From positions 1 through 9,889 of the forward strand of contig JBLHGQ010000105.1 of assembly GCA_047614505.1 (NCBI GenBank): a stretch of DNA of 9,889 nt, in the 5' to 3' direction. Both the position numbers and the translations under genes were made by a program. Positions within the stretch are counted from its first letter, which is position 1; every line of letters begins with the position of its first letter. Source of the DNA: JABDJL01 sp047614505. GTDB taxonomy: Bacteria > Pseudomonadota > Gammaproteobacteria > Xanthomonadales > SZUA-36. This document shows positions 1 to 6,500 of the stretch, in pieces. The notes under the pieces are model-generated. The model was not told where the DNA came from. It made no database searches and was given only the letters and a program-made list of their open reading frames with translations.

Positions 1-423
1 CATTGCAATGGCCATTTTGAACGCGTCCGGATGGCGGCAAACGGTTGCGACTGCGTTAAAAGCGCCGATCGAGGCGCCGGTGGCGATGATCTCAATATCT
101 GGTGTCTGGCAGTCCTTGCGGATGGCAGGAACGATCTCGCGGTAGACCAATGAATCGAACTTGTTTTGCAGGAGCGAACAGTACTCGGCCGAATGCTCTT
201 TCGAAATCCAGGCTTTGCCGGCGATAGAATCGGTTGAGTAAACCTTAATGCGGCCCGCTTCAATCAGTGGCATTAAGGCGCCAATCAGGTGAAAACGTTC
301 AACCTCTTCGGCATCGCCGCCAGCAGTTGGAAACAGAAATACAGGAGTGCCAACCGTTCCCCAACGGACCAGTTGGATAGCCTGCTCAACATGCGGTGAG
401 TGCCAGCGAAAGACTTCTTTCAT
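1..423 (-). CDS. alpha/beta-hydrolase (putative esterase), 3' end missing
   Basis: The first 141 codons of a minus-strand gene lie here and the rest runs off the left edge. The protein has a short N-terminal strand region, a glycine-rich turn PTAGGD near residues 32-37 that could form an oxyanion-hole loop, and the nucleophile elbow GASIG with Ser118. This is the usual order for an alpha/beta-hydrolase of the putative esterase type (it resembles COG4947-like esterases). The catalytic acid and histidine would lie beyond the edge. There is no signal peptide, so it is probably cytoplasmic. Its ATG overlaps the TGA of the upstream ATP-grasp gene by four bases (ATGA, 420-423), implying translational coupling and a shared role with the ligase. 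The substrate cannot be read from the sequence. Confidence 0.85.
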   Translation of the reverse strand, partial: MKEVFRWHSPHVEQAIQLVRWGTVGTPVFLFPTAGGDAEEVERFHLIGALMPLIEAGRIKVYSTDSIAGKAWISKEHSAEYCSLLQNKFDSLVYREIVPAIRKDCQTPDIEIIATGASIGAFNAVATVCRHPDAFKMAIAM

Positions 424-1676
424 GTCTCTATCGCTTCTTCTGTGGATCCTTCAATGCGCCGCCATTCCTGGATGCGGTTCCAGAATAATTCGGTAAAGGT
501 ATCAATTTCATGTTCCGGGAACAAAGAAGTGACTTTTTCGCGAATTGCGTCTTGCACAGTATCAGTTCCGAAAAACGCGTCAGCGACTTCGTCAAGTTGT
601 GTCAAATGCGCTGCACAAAATACTTCAAACCCATCAACATCAAAATGTTTTCTCGCCAATTTGACATAAGCAGCCAGTTTTTCCTCAAATGTGATGTCCT
701 GGTCCGCAATGGCAAAGTATTCATGCCAGTCCAGGTCGGTTTTCATAGAACGGTTGGTAGCCGCGCAGAATATGGACCAGCGCAGGTTGGCCTTGATCAA
801 CCACGGAAAGTGATAGTGAAGTGAAGTGACCTGTGAGTCCGGGCAAGCATTGGCAAAGTCAATCAGATGCCACGAGCCGTCCTGCCGCAAGGCTTCGCAA
901 GAGTTGAAATCCCAGCCAAAAAAAGCGTTGATCACCAGCGTAAAATCCGCCATTTGTTGCGCCTGGTCTGCAGGCAGGAAATCATGGTCCATGCGATAGC
1001 GGTCATGCAAAGGCGCACCCGGGTCGTAACTTACAAAGCGGAATTGCGGCCCCAAACCAATGCAGCGCACGAAAGCATCATTGGGTTCCACGCCTTTTTG
1101 CAGGTTCATGATGCGAGTGCCGCTGATGTCATAGGCCTTGATCAACTCATCACGGTTGTTGATGGCGGTGACGCCAACCCAGGCACCACCATCGTAAGGT
1201 TTCATGTACAACGGGTAGCCTATCTTGTCGCCAATGGCACCGAGGTCGAACAGTTTTGCGTATTGGCTCAAGGTAGACTTAAGATCCGCCGATTCAACGT
1301 ATTCTTTAGGCGGCACCATCCAGGTTTCTGGTATCGGGAAGCCCAGCCGCATCATGGCAGCATAGCTGGTTTGCTTTTCCATGGACTGCAGTGACCACGG
1401 GTTGTTGTAAACATACAGGTCGTTAACCAGGATGCCTTTTTTAATCCACTCACGGGAAGTGTGATACCAGTGGGTCAGGCGATCTATAACCACATCGTAC
1501 GAAACGTCCTGGGACAGATTGAACGGCTCGATGAATACCCTTTCCGATTCAATGTGCACGGTGTCGTCACCAACCGGAATGCGCAGGTCCAGTTGCTTGA
1601 GCAAGGCTTCGTAGCAAATGGGCCAACAAATATCAGCACCTAGTGAAAGACCTATTTTGCGGGTGATCTGCGCCAA
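420..1676 (-). CDS. ATP-grasp domain protein (second ligase of the operon)
   Basis: This is a 418-residue ATP-grasp protein, probably an ATP-dependent carboxylate-amine ligase. Residues 1-100 form a pre-ATP-grasp region. YPLYMKPYDGGAW (about 154-166) supplies the ATP-binding lysine (Lys159) and glycine-rich loop. The C-terminal lobe has Glu261 in NSCEAL and Asp273/Asn276 in LIDFANACPD, placed like the metal ligands of the fold. The last 120 residues are acidic and helical, with no recognised domain. The start is TTG: the frame is closed by a TAA six codons upstream, no ATG is available, and an AGGA sits seven bases before the TTG. It is unlike the other ATP-grasp gene in this operon beyond the fold, so it is not a recent duplicate. 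It follows the esterase gene after 84 bases and overlaps the next hydrolase by ATGA. The acid and amine substrates are unknown. Confidence 0.85.
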   Translation of the reverse strand: MAQITRKIGLSLGADICWPICYEALLKQLDLRIPVGDDTVHIESERVFIEPFNLSQDVSYDVVIDRLTHWYHTSREWIKKGILVNDLYVYNNPWSLQSMEKQTSYAAMMRLGFPIPETWMVPPKEYVESADLKSTLSQYAKLFDLGAIGDKIGYPLYMKPYDGGAWVGVTAINNRDELIKAYDISGTRIMNLQKGVEPNDAFVRCIGLGPQFRFVSYDPGAPLHDRYRMDHDFLPADQAQQMADFTLVINAFFGWDFNSCEALRQDGSWHLIDFANACPDSQVTSLHYHFPWLIKANLRWSIFCAATNRSMKTDLDWHEYFAIADQDITFEEKLAAYVKLARKHFDVDGFEVFCAAHLTQLDEVADAFFGTDTVQDAIREKVTSLFPEHEIDTFTELFWNRIQEWRRIEGSTEEAIET

Positions 1677-1683
1677 TTGCTTA

Positions 1684-1687
1684 TCCT
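1684..1687 (-). promoter_or_regulatory. Shine-Dalgarno site fixing a TTG start
   Basis: The minus strand reads AGGA here, seven bases before the TTG at 1676-1674. No in-frame ATG exists between the TTG and the upstream TAA, so this site decides the start of the ATP-grasp gene. Confidence 0.6.
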
Positions 1688-1727
1688 GAGATTAGGGGAG
1701 CCGCCAATAATACGTTTATAAATGAAG

Positions 1728-1750
1728 TTCAGCCAGATGAGTTGGCTGAA
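1728..1750 (-). other. intergenic stem-loop inside the operon
   Basis: TTCAGCCA (1728-1735) and TGGCTGAA (1743-1750) form a perfect 8-bp stem with a 7-base loop. It lies in the only sizeable gap of the minus-strand operon, between the esterase and the second ATP-grasp gene. On the minus strand the stem is followed by an A/T-rich but not T-tract sequence, so it does not look like a standard intrinsic terminator. An attenuation, processing or mRNA-stability element is possible, which would let the last two genes be expressed at a different level. Confidence 0.45.
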
Positions 1751-1760
1751 ACAGGGAAAT

Positions 1761-2897
1761 TCAGTCGTAAACCATCCACAAAGGGCCGGGAAACAACCAG
1801 GTCAACCCCTGGCGGAGGCGATCTCGCCAGTTTTCCCAGTTGTGCGCATCACGTACTTCCTCATAATTGACCTGCATGCCCTGTGCCTGAAGCAAAGGCA
1901 GTAAGGAGCGGTTTTCGTAAATCAGGGATTCATAAACCCCGCAACTCATGTAAATTTTCTCGGCCAGAACCTGCGGATTGTTGCGATAGCTGTTAACAAA
2001 CTTGACCACCGGATCGAACACAGGTCCTTTTTTATGATGTCCCAGGTCACTGAAAGCAAAAGACCCTGACTGCAGCAATAACTGGCCGAACAAATCCGGA
2101 TAAAGACTGGCTGCATGCAGGCAGGCTACGCCGCCAAGGCTGGCACCCATCAAACCGCGACCTGCAGCGTCATCCATCAAGGGAAAACGGGAATTGAGCG
2201 CAGGCAACAGGTCCTCTGCCAGAAACCGGGCATGGCGGGTATCGCCGGTGTACTCGACCAGACGGTCAGGAGACTGGGTAAGAGCAACCACCATGGCCGG
2301 AATTTCCTGGCGGTGCATCAGATTATCCAGCACGATTTTCAGATCGGCGTAACGTAGATAATCGTGACCATCATGCACCACAAGCAGTGGATAACTGCGG
2401 CTGCGCCTGAAATGTGAAGGCAGGTAAATTTGCACTTCCCGTCGTTCGCCGAACGCACTGCTGTCTATAGAAAGGTCAGCCAGAGTGCCGGGTCTGGTAT
2501 CGGAATCTTCAAGGCTCCAACCGGGACGTTTGTAACCGTAGCCCTGGCATACCGAGTTAGCACCAAACGGGTCATGGGCCAGCACCGGGTTCAACTCATC
2601 TATGACCAGGTGTCGGTTTCTGTCCCTGATGACTTCAAATTTGTACTCAAAGCGCGACTTCTCCGGCAACTCCATTGTCAACGCCCACAGGTCGCTGCCT
2701 TCCAGGTGCTGTAGTGCTTGCGCGGTTGAGAGCCCGGATATCCACCGGCGCAAATGGACTTCGTCAGCAGCTCCCCGAAAAATGAAGGTCACGCTACCTG
2801 GTTCGATCAGTGGGAATTTGTTGTCCTTCACGAAGCGGTCAATATCGGCTGCACTGGGAACACCTCCGTGAAACAGTGCTTTGATGCGGGGATTCAT
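1761..2897 (-). CDS. enterochelin-esterase-like alpha/beta hydrolase
   Basis: A 378-residue protein with the layout of Fes/IroE-type esterases. The N-terminal part (about 35-120) is a beta-sandwich-like region containing FEYKFEVI and LNPVLAHDPFGANS, as in the early-set domain that precedes these hydrolases. The C-terminal esterase-D-fold part (about 150-370) has the strand-turn LLVVHDGHDY, the nucleophile elbow GASLGG with Ser253, the likely acid in CGVYES (Glu323) and the likely histidine in AHNWENW (His352). A Glu at the acid position is slightly unusual for the superfamily, and the assignment is by pattern only. No signal peptide is visible, so the enzyme is probably cytoplasmic. Its ATG overlaps the stop of the S51-like gene by ATGA (2894-2897). 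No siderophore synthesis or transport gene is nearby, so a siderophore esterase role is not supported. Hydrolysis of an ester or acyl product of the neighbouring ligases fits better. Confidence 0.85.
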   Translation of the reverse strand: MNPRIKALFHGGVPSAADIDRFVKDNKFPLIEPGSVTFIFRGAADEVHLRRWISGLSTAQALQHLEGSDLWALTMELPEKSRFEYKFEVIRDRNRHLVIDELNPVLAHDPFGANSVCQGYGYKRPGWSLEDSDTRPGTLADLSIDSSAFGERREVQIYLPSHFRRSRSYPLLVVHDGHDYLRYADLKIVLDNLMHRQEIPAMVVALTQSPDRLVEYTGDTRHARFLAEDLLPALNSRFPLMDDAAGRGLMGASLGGVACLHAASLYPDLFGQLLLQSGSFAFSDLGHHKKGPVFDPVVKFVNSYRNNPQVLAEKIYMSCGVYESLIYENRSLLPLLQAQGMQVNYEEVRDAHNWENWRDRLRQGLTWLFPGPLWMVYD

Positions 2898-3823
2898 TTC
2901 GCCACCAGCTTTTTTTTGTGACCGGACCTTGTCATCACCGACACATCGGATGCGGCCACAATGCGCTGGTCTTCAATGCGTATCATCGAACCACTGTCCA
3001 GCGTGCAGCACTTTGACAATGCAAACCGGCGGCTGAACAGCGCCATGCGGTTGCGGCGGGACCAATCCAGGCGGGTTCGAGCGTGCGGTAATGGCACCAG
3101 CCCTTTTACAATGCCCAGGCCCGCGTCCAGAACTTCCGCGTTACGTTTTCCCTGCGGTGCATTGTCGTGAAACAGTACAATGCGCTCGCCAAGCACCATC
3201 GCGCCTGCTGACCATGCAATGACGGGTTTGTCTGCCAGCAGGAGTTCGAGCCGAAACAGTCGAATCCGGTTGAGCAACACCGCAACATGGCCACCTGCTA
3301 TAAGCACCAGGCCGGCTTGTGCCACCTTTTGATGCACGTATTCCCGGTGTTCCGCTGCGGTTGGAATAGTAATTTCAGCTAGTCGCGCATTAAACTCGCG
3401 GTGAATTGCTGCAATGCGCCGCAGGTGGTGTCGGTCCAGTGCACGAACCTGGCTAATGGCCGCTCGCTGTTCCAGGCGCAACAGGTCGGTGGTGCTGGTT
3501 TCTTTCAACATGATTCGGGCTGCGCTCATGGCAGGATCCAGTCGCAATTGGTATAACCTTTGCAACTCCAGTAACTTGTCCTGCCGCTGTCGGTGCAAGG
3601 TAAGCAATTCTGGCTCATGCACAAAAATTTCTTCTGCCCGGTGATAGATTCTAAGGTCTTCAACTGGTTGGCTGATGTCTGCCTGCAGGTCTTCGAGCTC
3701 GCCCTCGTAGTCCCGCCAGCCCGCAGTGATCGAAACGATTGGGCCAGAAATGCTCAGTTCGTCATAGACTTTTTTGAGGTTAGGGTGGGGTGATTGAGGT
3801 CCCAGTATGATTTGCAGGCTCAT
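2894..3823 (-). CDS. peptidase S51 / cyanophycinase-like protein with a helical insertion
   Basis: A 309-residue protein recognised by its C-terminal half. LVLIAGGHVAVLLNRI (about 172-187) matches the glycine-rich loop of the class I glutamine-amidotransferase-like fold. WSAGA carries the candidate nucleophile Ser205, as the SAGA elbow does in dipeptidase E and cyanophycinase. PHAR supplies candidate His247, and LDSGS (Asp276) or Asp220 could be the acid. Residues about 60-165 are rich in Leu, Arg, Glu and Gln and predicted helical or coiled-coil; they sit between the first strand (LQIILGPQ) and the GG loop and are longer than in ordinary dipeptidase E. The start lies two bases after the upstream ATP-grasp stop, implying coupled translation. 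S51 enzymes cleave peptide or isopeptide bonds next to acidic residues, so this protein may trim or recycle the product of the neighbouring ligases. Activity is inferred. Confidence 0.75.
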   Translation of the reverse strand: MSLQIILGPQSPHPNLKKVYDELSISGPIVSITAGWRDYEGELEDLQADISQPVEDLRIYHRAEEIFVHEPELLTLHRQRQDKLLELQRLYQLRLDPAMSAARIMLKETSTTDLLRLEQRAAISQVRALDRHHLRRIAAIHREFNARLAEITIPTAAEHREYVHQKVAQAGLVLIAGGHVAVLLNRIRLFRLELLLADKPVIAWSAGAMVLGERIVLFHDNAPQGKRNAEVLDAGLGIVKGLVPLPHARTRLDWSRRNRMALFSRRFALSKCCTLDSGSMIRIEDQRIVAASDVSVMTRSGHKKKLVAK

Positions 3824-3825
3824 TA

Positions 3826-5049
3826 TCAGGCCAGTTCCACTTTGACCAGTTGCACAATCTGCTGCAATGCCTCTTCCACCACCTTGGATTCTGGATGCCG
3901 GAAGATGACGTAACCATCACCCTCATAACTATCAGAGGGCGATTGCCCGACTCTGGGAAGCTTTGATTCCACGACCAGGTGGCCAAAACGCTGTTGTGCT
4001 TCATCCAGCCCATGAATGGCGCGAACCCGTCCAGTGCCCTGACCTCGAAAATAAGCCGCGCCGACGGCATATTTGCGCGGCGGCGGATCGAATTGATCGA
4101 AAATCATCAAACGCGGCCAGGCGCTGTAAAAATCAACATCGTGGGCCCAGGATAGCAAGCTCGTTATTTGCGCACCGGGCGGGCGGGCGCCCACCTCCGA
4201 AATGGCAATGCGCCCGTTCTTTAATTGAAACCACTCCATGTGGCTTAGCCCGGTTTTCAAGCCCAATGCGGCCAGACCCCGGAACGCGGCATTCCGGATT
4301 GGGGCGAACTCATCGCCGCTTACATCGCGTGGCAAAAACACACACCATTGAATCCAAGGATTCTCCATCACCTCCAGTGGTGATGGCATATAGCGCGAGA
4401 TGGAATACCAGACCGGTTTGCCGTGAATACAGACGCTGTCAAAAGAATGCTCGGTGCCTGAGATAAATTCTTCCAGCAGGGTAGGGTCGTACACATTAGG
4501 TGGATAGCGCCGCAGCATGTTTTCCATGTCCTGGCTGGAGTCCAGGCGAAAAGTCCGTTTTCCGCCCGCACCCGAAGGTGGTTTGGCGACCATGGGAAAA
4601 CCTACGGCGTCGGCAAAGGCCATTGCCTGGGCGGAATTCTCAGCCAGCAGGTGTCGTGCGCAGGGGACACCGGCAGCGTTCAAAACGTCCTTCATTCTGG
4701 ATTTGTCGCGGAAATTCATCGTCGATGCGGCATTCAGGCCTTCAATACCCAGCGCATCGCGCGCCTCCGCCAGAGGTACCTGCAACTGCTCCAGCGCGCC
4801 GATCATGCGTTCAACCGGCCCCAGTTTTTGGGATAAAAGGCGGGCTGCATCGGCCAGTTGCTGTCCATCCAGTGCATCATTGACCTGCTGATGTCCTGCC
4901 AACTGTCCGCGAATTCCTGCCGGCAGACTGTCGGCGGAATCCTGGCTGATCAGGCTCAGTCTGACGCCTGGTAACCGCACAGCACCGTTAACAAAACGAA
5001 GCGTGGTTTGCAGGAAAAAGGGCGCGACAAATATGACGTGTATGCTCAT
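3826..5049 (-). CDS. ATP-grasp carboxylate-amine ligase (first gene of operon)
   Basis: A 407-residue enzyme with all parts of an ATP-grasp ligase. The N-terminal pre-ATP-grasp domain starts with the strand IHVIFVAPFF. FRDKSRMKDVLNAAGVP (about 113-129) is the usual entry to the ATP-grasp domain. VAKPPSGAGGKRTF (about 154-167) provides Lys156 and the glycine-rich loop. LLEEFISGTEHSFD gives the adenine-contact region, and EVGARPPGAQ (285-294) the metal-binding Glu285 and an Arg-Pro-Pro-Gly motif typical of carnosine-synthase and BL00235-like ligases. The C-terminal lobe ends with GDGYVIFRHPE. Members join a carboxylate to an amine through an acyl-phosphate, using ATP. It heads the five-gene minus-strand operon. 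The ATG has no clear Shine-Dalgarno. The substrates are not predictable; a dipeptide or amino-acid amide is the family norm. Confidence 0.88.
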   Translation of the reverse strand: MSIHVIFVAPFFLQTTLRFVNGAVRLPGVRLSLISQDSADSLPAGIRGQLAGHQQVNDALDGQQLADAARLLSQKLGPVERMIGALEQLQVPLAEARDALGIEGLNAASTMNFRDKSRMKDVLNAAGVPCARHLLAENSAQAMAFADAVGFPMVAKPPSGAGGKRTFRLDSSQDMENMLRRYPPNVYDPTLLEEFISGTEHSFDSVCIHGKPVWYSISRYMPSPLEVMENPWIQWCVFLPRDVSGDEFAPIRNAAFRGLAALGLKTGLSHMEWFQLKNGRIAISEVGARPPGAQITSLLSWAHDVDFYSAWPRLMIFDQFDPPPRKYAVGAAYFRGQGTGRVRAIHGLDEAQQRFGHLVVESKLPRVGQSPSDSYEGDGYVIFRHPESKVVEEALQQIVQLVKVELA

Positions 5050-5175
5050 AGACCCGATAGCAGAACATTACTGTCATGTGATCGCAAACTTTTTTTATAA
5101 TCGCGGGCCTTTTGCCCGTTCGTGACTTCCTTGTGTAATTCAGTTACCCGCTTTAAGCGAGTTGTTTGCGCTTTG

Positions 5176-5220
5176 TTCACAGAAGATTTTGGGTGAAGTT
5201 TAACGTCCGCTTTCCTGCCA
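5176..5220 (+). repeat. degenerate direct repeat, copy 1
   Basis: Thirteen bases (TTCACAGAAGATT, 5176-5188) match exactly at 6394-6406. Similarity continues with a few mismatches and gaps through TGG-T-AA, TTTAA and a TTTC-TG-CA tail. Copies 1 and 2 lie on the two sides of the oxidoreductase gene, in the same orientation. Confidence 0.3.
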
Positions 5221-5230
5221 TATGGCGGAC
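5205..5230. promoter_or_regulatory. candidate operator: inverted repeat with embedded palindrome
   Basis: GTCCGC (5205-5210) and GCGGAC (5225-5230) are perfect inverted arms. The 10-base palindrome GCCATATGGC (5217-5226) overlaps the right arm. The position between two divergent genes suits a regulator site, but no regulator gene is in view and short palindromes occur by chance. Confidence 0.25.
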
Positions 5231-5342
5231 ATTGTACTTTTGGATGGTACTTGTCTTTATTACGAAAAAGATGGTTTTTACTTCCTTTTCACCTTCGTGC
5301 CATCGATTCCAGCATACGCCGGACCGCTGCTATATTGGTGTT

Positions 5343-5348
5343 TATAAT
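5343..5348 (+). promoter_or_regulatory. TATAAT -10 box next to the oxidoreductase start
   Basis: A perfect TATAAT ends five bases before the ATG at 5354. No Shine-Dalgarno precedes that ATG. If this box is used, transcription would begin at or next to the start codon, giving a leaderless mRNA. No good -35 hexamer is seen 16-18 bases upstream, so the call is tentative. Confidence 0.3.
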
Positions 5349-5353
5349 TACGT

Positions 5354-6316
5354 ATGAGAAAGATCCGCTGGGGCATCGTCAGCGCAGGTAACATTGCGGG
5401 CACCTTTGCGCGTGAAATAGCACATGTCCCTAACGCCAAAATTGTTGCTGTCGCCGCACGAAATTACGCCGCTGCTTCTGCATTTGCCCAGACACATGGA
5501 ATTGAAGTGGCCTACGAGGGGTATGACAAACTTTTTGCGGATGAGAACATCGACGCAATCTATGTTGCCACACCCCACACCTTGCACTTGCAGAATTCTG
5601 TCGACGCGTTGAATGCCGGTAAGGCCGTGCTGTGCGAGAAGCCAATAACGACAACGGCCAGCGAGTGTCTCAAATTGCTGGATGCTGCTGCCAAGGCAGA
5701 TGGCTACCTGATGGAGGCCATGTGGACCTGGTTTCTGCCTGCCATGCAAAAAGCGAAAGCGTGGTATGACGCGGGGCGCATCGGTGAGTTACGGCATATC
5801 AAAGCTGATTTTGGCTACCCGATGCCGTACGATCCTGCGTCGCGTCCATACGATGCGAGCCTTGCAGGCGGTTGCCTGCTGGACATGGGAATCTACCCGA
5901 TCGCTATTGCACACTACTTCGCCCAGGAGTCGCCGACAGACATCGAGGTCATTTCACACCGCGCACCCAATGGTGTTGATGACGATGTCGTGATGCTGTT
6001 CAACTACGATGACTTCGTTGCAACGCTGGCAACCTCGTTTCGATGCAAGCTACAAAACACCGCCTACATCATCGGCACTGAAGGCTACATATCGATTCCG
6101 CATTTCTGGCGTGCGCCGGAATGTCATCTGTTCGTGATGCACGACAGAGTCGATACTTTCGTTGATGACCGTCAAGGTTCGGGATTCGAATTTCAGATCG
6201 CTTCGGCCAGCGAGGATATTCTGCAAGGACGCAAAGAGTCGACGGTTGTGACTCATGCTGCCAGCCTCGCGTTTCAGCAAGATATGGATCGGGTCAGGAC
6301 GAAATTTAGCGCCTAA
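5354..6316 (+). CDS. Gfo/Idh/MocA family NAD(P)-dependent oxidoreductase
   Basis: A 320-residue protein of normal length for the family. The N-terminal Rossmann fold opens with IRWGIVSAGNIAGTFA (GxGxxA-like dinucleotide loop, residues 4-19). YVATPHTLH (70-78) follows, then the family's signature EKP (95-97, with the catalytic-type Lys96). The C-terminal alpha/beta domain contains AGGCLLDMGIYPIA (171-184), the conserved substrate-side segment, and a sheet with the late motif GTEGYISIP. Such enzymes oxidise or reduce sugars, inositols, dihydrodiols or similar polyols. This one looks most like the trans-1,2-dihydrobenzene-1,2-diol/D-xylose dehydrogenase branch, a call made from general resemblance only. 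It stands alone on the plus strand. The ATG is chosen because family proteins begin just before the Rossmann strand. Confidence 0.9.
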   Translation: MRKIRWGIVSAGNIAGTFAREIAHVPNAKIVAVAARNYAAASAFAQTHGIEVAYEGYDKLFADENIDAIYVATPHTLHLQNSVDALNAGKAVLCEKPITTTASECLKLLDAAAKADGYLMEAMWTWFLPAMQKAKAWYDAGRIGELRHIKADFGYPMPYDPASRPYDASLAGGCLLDMGIYPIAIAHYFAQESPTDIEVISHRAPNGVDDDVVMLFNYDDFVATLATSFRCKLQNTAYIIGTEGYISIPHFWRAPECHLFVMHDRVDTFVDDRQGSGFEFQIASASEDILQGRKESTVVTHAASLAFQQDMDRVRTKFSA

Positions 6317-6500
6317 TCGGCGACGCGCTCTTCGATAACTTTTGACGTCGAGAACTGGCAGTTCAATGTTGCGATAAAAGGTTCAGATACATTTTCACAG
6401 AAGATTCTGGATAAATTTAAGCTTTCGTTTCTGGCAAACAGCGAATCTTTCAGCAGCCAATCGAAAACGGATCTAGCCCTCTTAATCCATGAAACTCCGT
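6317..6500. other. convergent intergenic region, no gene seen
   Basis: The stretch lies between the end of the oxidoreductase and the end of the minus-strand membrane protein. It contains the perfect short palindrome GAACT-GGC-AGTTC (6352-6364), which has no T-tract and so is not a convincing terminator, and the second copy of the degenerate repeat. An open frame on the minus strand here shows no homology-like features. Confidence 0.5.
6394..6436 (+). repeat. degenerate direct repeat, copy 2
   Basis: This is the partner of the sequence at 5176-5220: 13 exact bases followed by imperfect similarity. It sits downstream of the oxidoreductase in non-coding DNA. Confidence 0.3.

Larger units (their letters stand above)
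5050..5353. other. divergent intergenic region with small inverted repeats
   Basis: These 304 bases separate the minus-strand ligase operon from the plus-strand oxidoreductase and must hold promoters for both. No convincing gene is present. Visible structures are CGGGC/GCCCG with a 5-base loop (5104-5118), CGCTT-T-AAGCG (5149-5159), and GTCCGC/GCGGAC around the palindrome GCCATATGGC (5205-5230). An A/T-rich stretch with TATAAT on the plus strand (5096-5101) and a TATAAA on the opposite strand lie near 5090-5101, without good -35 partners. Confidence 0.5.

Noticed and set aside
867..1394. Open frame of 175 codons on the plus strand
   Set aside because: It lies wholly antisense to the second ATP-grasp gene, which has clear motifs, and its own translation shows no domain pattern or ribosome binding site.
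1761..2897. Siderophore (enterochelin) esterase assignment
   Set aside because: The fold matches, but no siderophore synthesis, receptor or transport gene is nearby and the operon is built around ATP-grasp ligases.
2894..3823. True cyanophycinase with cyanophycin metabolism
   Set aside because: No cyanophycin synthetase-like gene is present (neither ATP-grasp protein has the Mur-ligase part), and the protein carries an atypical insertion.
3963..4891. Several plus-strand open frames of 124-167 codons
   Set aside because: They are antisense to the first ATP-grasp gene, rich in Arg, Pro and Ser as expected of GC-biased shadow frames, and lack recognisable features.
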